Below are positions 1 through 3,935 of a stretch of DNA of 5,222 nt, piece by piece. A model generated the notes under the pieces. The model ran no database searches, was not told where the DNA came from, and worked only from the letters and a program-made list of their open reading frames with translations. The translations under genes and the position numbers were made by a program. The DNA is from Candidatus Auribacterota bacterium (GTDB lineage Bacteria; Auribacterota; Tritonobacteria; UBA1439): positions 1 through 5,222 of the forward strand of contig JAPLCY010000256.1 of NCBI GenBank assembly GCA_026391995.1, in the 5' to 3' direction. Every line of letters begins with the position of its first letter. Position 1 is the stretch's first letter.

Positions 1-179
1 TCCTGCTTAGTGTAACGCCGGCTGTGGTATTCCCATTGGAAGCGCGGGGGCAGGTGGTCACCTTTTACTGCGTAGCTGTTGAGGCAGGTAAAACGCCCCC
101 CATAGCCAGTTTGGCGGACCTGAAGACCAGTACGCCGTACATTATTTATATGGACAAGGAGCCCATGACTGTAAAATAA
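1..179 (+). CDS. C-terminal end of an unidentified protein, truncated by the window edge
   Basis: A frame with codons starting at base 3 is open for 58 codons to a TAA at 177-179. Its 5' part lies outside the window. The peptide reads as a normal beta-rich tail: a strand around residues 17-27 (QVVTFYCVAVE), a Gly/Pro turn, then PYIIYMD at about 45-51 and the terminal residues EPMTVK. I do not recognise the family. The layout (RGQ, a hydrophobic strand, a short loop, a final strand ending at the stop) resembles the last residues of the exported protein at 758-2221 (RGQYPVLGG to TLTIE). Both may therefore end in the same kind of beta domain; this is inference from short matches. The gene converges on 758-2221. 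No clear intrinsic terminator follows: the CGGCT/AGCCG stem near 188-208 has its T-run in the loop, not after the stem. Confidence 0.55.
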   Translation, partial: LLSVTPAVVFPLEARGQVVTFYCVAVEAGKTPPIASLADLKTSTPYIIYMDKEPMTVK

Positions 180-311
180 ACTGGTGGCGGCTTTTTCGGC
201 AGCCGACGAGCCTTAAGCTGGCATCTGGCCTTGCCTATATCACAGACGCCGGGCTTTATTGCGCGCTCCGCGCGATTACCACAACATCTCTAAAAATCGA
301 TAATCGAAATT

Positions 312-333
312 TCCTGCCTATCGGCAGGCAGGA
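312..333. repeat. Palindromic element CCTGCC-TATC-GGCAGG with extra CAGG
   Basis: CCTGCC at 313-318 pairs with GGCAGG at 323-328 around a TATC loop. The right arm is followed by another CAGG, so an alternative TCCTGCC/GGCAGGA pairing (312-318 with 327-333) is also possible. Partial duplication of one arm is a feature of dispersed palindromic repeats in many bacterial genomes. Only one copy is visible here, so its repeat status is inferred from form. Confidence 0.45.
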
Positions 334-334
334 G

Positions 335-355
335 ACCGCAATCGAAACCGCAATC
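335..355. repeat. Direct repeat ACCGCAATC x2, period 12
   Basis: ACCGCAATC occurs at 335-343 and again at 347-355, separated by GAA. Related AATCGA words occur just upstream (295-307). This looks like a short degenerate tandem array in non-coding DNA. No function is apparent. Confidence 0.5.
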
Positions 356-401
356 TTCGAGTCTTGATTTTGGATTGTCCCGCATTTCGCGCTTCGCTCG
401 G

Positions 402-422
402 AAAGCTGGGGTGGCTGGGTGG
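402..422. repeat. Copy of the tRNA-His 3' boundary (possible att-like remnant)
   Basis: AAAGCTGGGGTGG at 402-414 is identical to 2421-2433, which spans the 3' flank, the CCA end and the start of the acceptor strand of the tRNA-His gene. Over 21 bases (402-422 against 2421-2441) 18 positions match by my alignment. CTTCGC also precedes both sites, offset by two bases. Read leftwards this copy gives CAGCCACC plus CCA, against CATCCACC plus CCA in the tRNA. No D-arm or anticodon arm can be drawn beside it, so it is not a tRNA gene. It lies downstream of the tRNA 3' end, where the distal att site of a tRNA-targeted element would be. Confidence 0.4.
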
Positions 423-580
423 ACCAGGTTAGAACCTGTCTTATAGCCTGTTGACTCCCCGTTTGTTGTATTTGCCTTCTAACGTATGGCTCGCCAATTC
501 TTTCCCCGCCTAACAGTTACATATGATTCTTCACCACAGGCCCAAGCTTAGTCCGAACACTTCACCGCTCTCTGCTCTCA

Positions 581-600
581 CCCCACCCTTCCAGGTGGGG
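581..600. repeat. Perfect 7-bp hairpin CCCCACC/GGTGGGG
   Basis: CCCCACC at 581-587 pairs with GGTGGGG at 594-600 around a CTTCCA loop. On the minus strand it is preceded by GTTCGCGGGAGTT, and no T-run follows on either strand, so it is not a classical terminator. The arrangement GCGGGAGTT plus a G/C hairpin is reminiscent of the right end of IS200/IS605-type elements, where tnpB is followed by a conserved hairpin. No TnpB zinc-finger or RuvC residues were found in the adjacent frames, so this stays a structural observation. Confidence 0.4.
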
Positions 601-757
601 AACTCCCGCGAACTTAGATCAAACGGCAGACTTTGCGTCAATAACCAGACGTTCTCCCCAACATCCTTGGGACGAGCATATTACGGCAAGAAATGTCCGG
701 CGACCTTCCCGCTGCAACCTGTTGGCTTTGAGTGAATTATGGATAACATCTGGGTTC

Positions 758-2221
758 TTACTCTATGGTCAGAGTGCGCTCGGCGATCTGTCCTACGAGT
801 CTTCCGTGAGAGTCCAGAAACCCGCCCAACACCGGGTATTGTCCGCGGGGTAAATCTACAAAGTTGATTCTCGCAAGCTCCAGGTCCATAATATTCGAGT
901 AGAGCTTGAAATACATATTCTTCTTCTTTTTCCCCGCTTTCATATACGGCGTCATCTTCGTCGTTACCTTGTTCCCGCTCAGGATGAAATACGGCAAGCC
1001 GCCCACATCGACCATAATATAAGGGAGAATTGGCACACCTCCATATGCGGTGCCCTCAACCATGACATCGGCTTTTAGCACAAGTGTCCCTGTGGTCGGC
1101 AGTACGGAACTCTCGAGCCTAAGATTGAATGGTACAAAAACCGGTAGCGGGGTCGGCGTGGGAGTGCTCGTTGGAGTGGGGGTTGCATAGTCCCCGACCG
1201 CGATACCTATCGGTGAAGCCCTCAGACCCGATATCGTGTCCAGATCCGCGACCGCGTCCAAGAACATGCTCTCTTCAACCAGATTCACCCTGTACGCGCA
1301 GCACTGGTCTTCTGAGTGCTCGGTCACGTATATCCGCGTGCAATCCGGATTGGTCACAACGCGCCTCCCGTTGGCGGGTATGTCCGCCACGGCGCAGAGC
1401 GCCCATGTGGGATTCAATCGCCACATTGTTACCTTGGAGTTTATCCCCATGTAGTGGCCGATAAAGAGGTAATTGCCGTCGGGGGAGATCGCAATGCCGC
1501 GAGGGTTTATATACGGCCCGGTGGAGAGGGCTCCAAGCGCTATCCACGGGGGATTGAGCATGACGCGCTCGACCTGGTCATGTGCCATATTGCACACGTA
1601 AAGAATATTTCCATCGGGGCTCACCGCCGCCTCTCCGAGGCCCCCTGTTTCAAAGGTGTATGTCCGTTGGGGCACATAATCCGAGGTCCTGTATACCCGC
1701 ACTTGCGGGGTCGATAGATCAACGACGCAGACCCTTGTTCCGTCCGGCGTGAAGATGAGGAAGGCCGGCTCGATACCCGCATCCACACCCGGATGTAGCG
1801 CCCCGAATGTTTCGGTATTGTACCTCATGACAGTATCAAAATCACGCAACCCTATGAGCGCCTCAAGGCCCCCGGGGGACACGGCAACCCCCATGGGCCT
1901 CACGCCGGACGGGTTATAGTCGTATTGATGGATGATCTGAAATGTCTTTGTGTCGATGACGAACGCGCTATAACCGTTTGAGGCGGTTACCCATAGTTCT
2001 GACAGGTCAGGTGTGATTGCCACCGAATGCCCATCCTTGGCAGGCAGCTCCAGCGTCGCCATTATCTCGAGATTGCTCCCCCGCAGCATCATCACCGTGC
2101 TCCATTCCGGTTGCACGGCGTTGTGAATGTAGCCGTTCACGACATACACCACTTCTTCAGCATGCGCGGCGAGAGGACACATTACAGCGCAGCTTATCGC
2201 TATGACTATCGTTGTTCTCAT
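758..2221 (-). CDS. Exported seven-bladed beta-propeller (YVTN-type) protein with Thr-Pro linker and C-terminal domain
   Basis: The 487-residue product begins with a Sec signal peptide (MRTT, hydrophobic core 5-18) and a likely signal peptidase I site AHA|EE after residue 21. Blades with SPDG/TPDG-type turns start near 66, 111, 154, 197, 242 and 287. The N-terminal segment 23-58 (VVYVVNGY) lacks its first strand, which PIGIAVGDY (337-345) supplies. That makes a closed ring of seven blades, as in YVTN and lactonase-like propellers. A TPTPTSTPTPTP linker (347-358) leads to a beta-rich tail of about 127 residues containing KAGKKKK (428-434). No catalytic set for a lactonase was recognised, so a binding or surface role is more likely than an enzymatic one. 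The ATG at 2219-2221 follows GGAAGGGGG (2227-2235) by five bases. The gene is monocistronic, leftward and convergent with the gene entering at base 1. Confidence 0.85.
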   Translation of the reverse strand: MRTTIVIAISCAVMCPLAAHAEEVVYVVNGYIHNAVQPEWSTVMMLRGSNLEIMATLELPAKDGHSVAITPDLSELWVTASNGYSAFVIDTKTFQIIHQYDYNPSGVRPMGVAVSPGGLEALIGLRDFDTVMRYNTETFGALHPGVDAGIEPAFLIFTPDGTRVCVVDLSTPQVRVYRTSDYVPQRTYTFETGGLGEAAVSPDGNILYVCNMAHDQVERVMLNPPWIALGALSTGPYINPRGIAISPDGNYLFIGHYMGINSKVTMWRLNPTWALCAVADIPANGRRVVTNPDCTRIYVTEHSEDQCCAYRVNLVEESMFLDAVADLDTISGLRASPIGIAVGDYATPTPTSTPTPTPLPVFVPFNLRLESSVLPTTGTLVLKADVMVEGTAYGGVPILPYIMVDVGGLPYFILSGNKVTTKMTPYMKAGKKKKNMYFKLYSNIMDLELARINFVDLPRGQYPVLGGFLDSHGRLVGQIAERTLTIE

Positions 2222-2290
2222 AGCCGCCCCCTTCCATATTCACCAAATATACCAGAGAATAGCTTTAACCGATGTGACCTGCCCCCTTTT

Positions 2291-2320
2291 ATTGTACCAC
2301 TAGAGATTAGACTTTCCCAA
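2291..2320 (-). promoter_or_regulatory. Probable sigma-70-type promoter for the propeller gene
   Basis: On the minus strand TTGGGA (2315-2320) and TACAAT (2291-2296) are separated by 18 bases. They match the TTGACA and TATAAT consensus at 4 of 6 and 5 of 6 positions. Transcription would start near 2284 and give a leader of about 60 bases before the ATG at 2221. No operator-like dyad overlaps it. Confidence 0.5.
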
Positions 2321-2375
2321 AACTATCAGTATCGGCAAAGACAGTATCCTTATTCCGATCCTCAATTCTGTCCGC

Positions 2376-2412
2376 AAAAATAAAAACAGAACCCCGCATC
2401 GCGAGGTCCTGT
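2376..2412 (-). terminator. Intrinsic terminator of the tRNA-His gene
   Basis: Read leftwards, ACAGGACCTCGC (2401-2412) pairs along all 12 positions, with two G-T wobbles, with GCGGGGTTCTGT (2386-2397) around a three-base GAT loop. The tract TTTTTATTTT (2376-2385) follows. It starts 14 bases past the encoded CCA end of the tRNA, so it should stop the tRNA transcript before the propeller promoter region. Confidence 0.88.
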
Positions 2413-2425
2413 CTTCGCAAAAAGC

Positions 2426-2503
2426 TGGGGTGGATGAGGGGATTCGAACCCCCGACAACCTGGGCCACAGCCAGGTGCTCTAACCAGCTGAGCTACACCC
2501 ACC
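2426..2503 (-). tRNA. tRNA-His (GUG anticodon)
   Basis: The 78-base gene folds as a full cloverleaf. The acceptor stem is G-1 plus GTGGGTG paired to CATCCAC plus C73, with one G-U pair. The D arm is GCTC/GAGC. The anticodon stem CCTGG/CCAGG encloses the loop CTGTGGC, with anticodon GTG at 2466-2468. The T arm is GGGGG/CCCCT with loop TTCGAAT. The extra G-1:C73 pair is the identity element recognised by bacterial histidyl-tRNA synthetase, and here it is encoded in the gene. The 3' CCA is also encoded (2426-2428). The gene is followed by a strong intrinsic terminator and preceded on the same strand by the nitroreductase gene, 91 bases away. Confidence 0.97.
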
Positions 2504-2521
2504 GTAACTACAGCAACTAAA

Positions 2522-2542
2522 GTTTAAAGTGTAAGGTGTAAG
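2522..2542. repeat. Three tandem heptamers (GTTTAAA, GTGTAAG, GTGTAAG)
   Basis: Two exact GTGTAAG units (2529-2542) are preceded by a degenerate GTTTAAA unit (2522-2528). The array lies between the tRNA-His 5' end and the TATAAT box at 2564-2569, so it would be in the tRNA leader. Tandem heptamers can change copy number by slippage. No role is evident. Confidence 0.6.
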
Positions 2543-2563
2543 GCAAAAATACAAGATATAAAG

Positions 2564-2592
2564 ATTATACCGCTGAGCGTGTCCATATTCCA
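2564..2592 (-). promoter_or_regulatory. Possible promoter for tRNA-His
   Basis: A perfect TATAAT on the minus strand (2564-2569) has a weak -35 candidate TGGAAT (2587-2592) at 17-base spacing. Transcription would begin near 2557, about 54 bases before the mature tRNA 5' end. The -35 box adjoins the nitroreductase stop codon. Cotranscription from the nitroreductase gene is the alternative. Confidence 0.4.
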
Positions 2593-2594
2593 GA

Positions 2595-3089
2595 TTAAAA
2601 CCTCTCCCAGTGGAGGACCTCTTTTAGCGCCCGCTTCGGCGCGGCGGGGGGATCCGCCTTTGGGTAGCCTATGGCGATGAGGGCGATGAGACGTATATCA
2701 GGCGCCGCGCCAAGAAGTGCGCCGACCGCCGCGGCATAGGGCTTCTTTTCGCCCGCGACCCAGCAATGCCCGAGGCCGTGCGCCCGCGCGGCGATGATGA
2801 TATTCTCCACGGCGGCGCACCCGTCTTCCAGCCAATACTTGGTGTCCTTGCAAAACACCGCCACGCACACCGGCGCCTCGGCGATAAACGGCCCCGTGGT
2901 CGCGTGCCCCGCGATACGCGCGCGCATGGCCGCATCCCTCACCACCACGAATTCCCACGGCTGAATATTGCGGGCCGTCGGGGCGAGCCTCCCGGCATCG
3001 ATGATCGCCTCGACGATGGGTTGCGGAATCGGATCCTTTTTAAACGACCTGACACTCCGCCTCTGGCGAAGCGCTTCCATGGCGTCCAT
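2595..3089 (-). CDS. Nitroreductase-family FMN oxidoreductase
   Basis: The 164-residue product is a compact cytosolic member of the nitroreductase (NfsB/FRase-like) superfamily. These are homodimeric flavin enzymes that use NAD(P)H to reduce nitro-compounds, quinones or related substrates; the natural substrate here cannot be read from sequence. Visible family features are the N-terminal FMN-phosphate motif RQRRSVRSF (8-16), PTARNIQPWEFVVV (37-50), the helix region WLEDGCAAVENIIIAARAHGLGHCW (86-110) and the C-terminal GYP (141-143) with a basic KR (152-153). The length matches the short subfamily of about 165-170 residues. I chose ATG 3087-3089 because GGAGGG lies six bases upstream and homology begins at once. 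The same frame extends to an ATG at 3182, but that extension crosses an intergenic palindrome and looks unlike protein. tRNA-His follows on the same strand. Confidence 0.92.
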   Translation of the reverse strand: MDAMEALRQRRSVRSFKKDPIPQPIVEAIIDAGRLAPTARNIQPWEFVVVRDAAMRARIAGHATTGPFIAEAPVCVAVFCKDTKYWLEDGCAAVENIIIAARAHGLGHCWVAGEKKPYAAAVGALLGAAPDIRLIALIAIGYPKADPPAAPKRALKEVLHWERF

Positions 3090-3095
3090 AAGAGT

Positions 3096-3101
3096 CCCTC
3101 C
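3096..3101 (-). promoter_or_regulatory. Ribosome-binding site GGAGGG fixing the nitroreductase start
   Basis: GGAGGG on the minus strand ends six bases before the ATG at 3089. This strong site selects the 164-residue product over the 195-residue frame extension, whose ATG at 3182 has no comparable site. Confidence 0.85.
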
Positions 3102-3130
3102 TTTTATGAATCGTAATGCCTCAGTTTGGC

Positions 3131-3148
3131 CGCACCCTGAAGGGTGCG
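3131..3148. repeat. Palindrome CGCACCCT-GA-AGGGTGCG (REP-like element)
   Basis: The two 8-base arms are perfectly complementary around GA. The element lies in the divergent gap between the nitroreductase and the 60-residue gene. A second imperfect piece, ACCGGGTGTGC (3151-3161), follows. High-GC palindromes of this type, dispersed between genes, are common in bacterial genomes and usually occur in many copies; only one is visible here. No T-run follows on either strand, so it is not a standard terminator. Confidence 0.55.
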
Positions 3149-3244
3149 CTACCGGGTGTGCTACGTCGTACGAGACCGGCACCGCAGATAATGCAAAAAA
3201 GATCTGTTGCGCTAAAAAGACCGATATGGAATACTTATGCCGTT

Positions 3245-3278
3245 ATGTCCTCCGGAGGGCTGGCCGGTTATAGGACAT
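3245..3278 (+). promoter_or_regulatory. Leader hairpin just upstream of the 60-residue gene
   Basis: ATGTCCT (3245-3251) is perfectly complementary to AGGACAT (3272-3278), extendable by two G-T pairs. An inner CCGG (3252-3255) can pair with CCGG (3264-3267). The structure ends three bases before the AAAGGTGA ribosome-binding site and could affect translation or mRNA stability. Regulation is inferred from position only. Confidence 0.35.
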
Positions 3279-3280
3279 GG

Positions 3281-3288
3281 AAAGGTGA
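3281..3288 (+). promoter_or_regulatory. Ribosome-binding site AAAGGTGA fixing the small-gene start
   Basis: AAAGGTGA lies eight bases before the ATG at 3297-3299. A second in-frame ATG follows at 3303, 14 bases away. The in-frame ATG at 3237 has only a weak GGA upstream and would place the hairpin inside the coding region. Confidence 0.6.
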
Positions 3289-3296
3289 AACAATAT

Positions 3297-3479
3297 ATGT
3301 ACATGTCCGTGGAGCAGAAGCCGTTCACCTTCGCTGCCCACTGCGATGAGGCGTTTCTCATCGCCAGGTTTGACGGGATAGAGACCTCGGTAAAAATCCA
3401 CGCGGTCGACCAGACCCAGATAATCACACTGCTCAACAGGCTCCTGGCTCGCCTGGAAAAAGGGAAGACGACTGAGTAG
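3297..3479 (+). CDS. Small uncharacterised protein, 60 residues
   Basis: I do not recognise the family. The peptide starts MYMSVEQKPF and has a beta-like segment FLIARFDGIETSVKIHAV (20-37), an amphipathic helix QTQIITLLNRLLARLEKG (39-56) and a short polar tail. It has no signal peptide, membrane segment or metal-binding cluster; the single Cys16 beside His15 is not enough for one. From the second ATG, 44 of 57 sense codons end in G or C by my count, like the neighbouring real genes, which supports coding over the antisense frame 3212-3541. A good ribosome-binding site precedes it. It is convergent with the membrane-protein gene, the two stops being six bases apart, and divergent from the nitroreductase gene. 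The size and fold suggest a small soluble alpha/beta domain, possibly a binding or regulatory protein; that is inference. Confidence 0.68.
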   Translation: MYMSVEQKPFTFAAHCDEAFLIARFDGIETSVKIHAVDQTQIITLLNRLLARLEKGKTTE

Positions 3480-3485
3480 AGCCGC

Positions 3486-3926
3486 TCACCCCTCTCTCGC
3501 AAAAAAGAAATCGCCCGCGAAACCGTGGCAGGCGCGGGCAATGACGCTGTAGCTCAAAATGCGCGCCTGGTTACTCAACGCGTCGGCGAGGAGATGGGTC
3601 GCCATGCCAAAGCCGACGGGTATGAGCGCCGCCCCGGCTCTCCCCCAGATACGTCCGACAACCAGAAGCACCGCCACCAATTCCCACGAGTGAAGCAGCA
3701 CGTACACTCGCTGGAGCTTGTTCTGGTGGAGCACCTCGAAGAAATGCCCGAGGTCAACCCCCCCGCGGCCGCTGCGGATCGTGTATCGCGCGTAATCGTA
3801 GAGATGGTCGATATCGATCAGCGTCCCCCCGGCGAGGCTCCAGAGGCTCACCCACGCCGACCGGAATATCAGGTAGAGGATACCGCTCACGGCGAGCGAA
3901 ATGACGAGATGCTCCCGGCCCTTCAC
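3486..3926 (-). CDS. Integral membrane protein resembling YdjM/DUF457 putative metal-dependent hydrolases
   Basis: The 146-residue product has hydrophobic segments near 7-23, 25-37, 73-92 and 98-118. Charged and histidine motifs sit at their ends: EHLVIS (5-10), DIDH with a further Asp (38-44), LHSWE (78-82) and HLLAD (111-115). The set GHLxxS, DIDH and HxxAD is typical of the YdjM/DUF457 family, annotated as putative membrane-bound metal-dependent hydrolases. The usual HRGxTHS motif of that family is absent and LHSWE stands roughly in its place, so this is a divergent member or a separate family. Translation starts at GTG 3924-3926, with AGGGGG (3932-3937) five bases upstream overlapping the murA stop codon. 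It is thus the second gene of a murA operon and probably translationally coupled. An envelope-related role fits the context but is not shown. Confidence 0.78.
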   Translation of the reverse strand: MKGREHLVISLAVSGILYLIFRSAWVSLWSLAGGTLIDIDHLYDYARYTIRSGRGGVDLGHFFEVLHQNKLQRVYVLLHSWELVAVLLVVGRIWGRAGAALIPVGFGMATHLLADALSNQARILSYSVIARACHGFAGDFFFAREG

Positions 3927-3935
3927 CCGTTCCCC

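Larger units (their letters stand above)
180..757. other. Interval without a convincing gene; contains several short palindromes and repeats
   Basis: These 578 bases separate two convergent genes and hold no frame I would call coding. The longest candidate (523-735, plus strand) has no ribosome-binding site, mixed third-position bases and no recognisable motif. The stretch contains a GCGCG-CTC-CGCGC hairpin (261-273), a CCTGCC/GGCAGG hairpin (313-328), a 9-base direct repeat (335-355), a copy of the tRNA-His 3' boundary (402-414), a CAGGTT-AG-AACCTG palindrome (425-438) and a CCCCACC/GGTGGGG hairpin (581-600). On the minus strand a 43-codon open stretch runs to a TGA near 620, but it has no start codon. 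The interval looks like decayed or mobile-derived intergenic DNA; no element could be identified. Confidence 0.5.

Noticed and set aside
180..215. Intrinsic terminator after the left-edge gene
   Set aside because: The CGGCT/AGCCG stem is short, the T-run is in the loop and no T-tract follows.
402..490. A second, decayed tRNA gene on the minus strand
   Set aside because: Only the last dozen or so bases resemble a tRNA end. No D-arm, anticodon arm or properly spaced T-arm can be drawn, and TTCTAAC does not fit the T-loop.
428..516. Integron attC-like core words (GTTAGAA, TTCTAAC, GCCTAAC)
   Set aside because: The order is wrong on both strands: RYYYAAC does not precede GTTRRRY at attC spacing, and there is no integron integrase.
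523..735. 70-codon open frame on the plus strand in the left gene-poor interval
   Set aside because: It has no ribosome-binding site, mixed third-position bases, no recognisable motif, and crosses the CCCCACC/GGTGGGG hairpin.
3090..3182. 31-residue N-terminal extension of the nitroreductase
   Set aside because: It is encoded by the intergenic palindrome, has no ribosome-binding site at 3182, and family similarity starts after the ATG at 3089.
3165..3245. Promoters for the divergent nitroreductase and small genes
   Set aside because: Best hexamer pairs match the consensus at only three or four positions per box on each strand, which is not distinguishable from chance.
3237..3296. 20-residue N-terminal extension of the small plus-strand gene
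   Set aside because: It covers the leader hairpin and lacks a good ribosome-binding site, whereas AAAGGTGA precedes the ATG at 3297.
3212..3541. 109-codon minus-strand frame opposite the 60-residue gene
   Set aside because: It overlaps the end of the membrane-protein gene on the same strand in another frame, and the plus-strand frame has the better codon pattern and ribosome-binding site.
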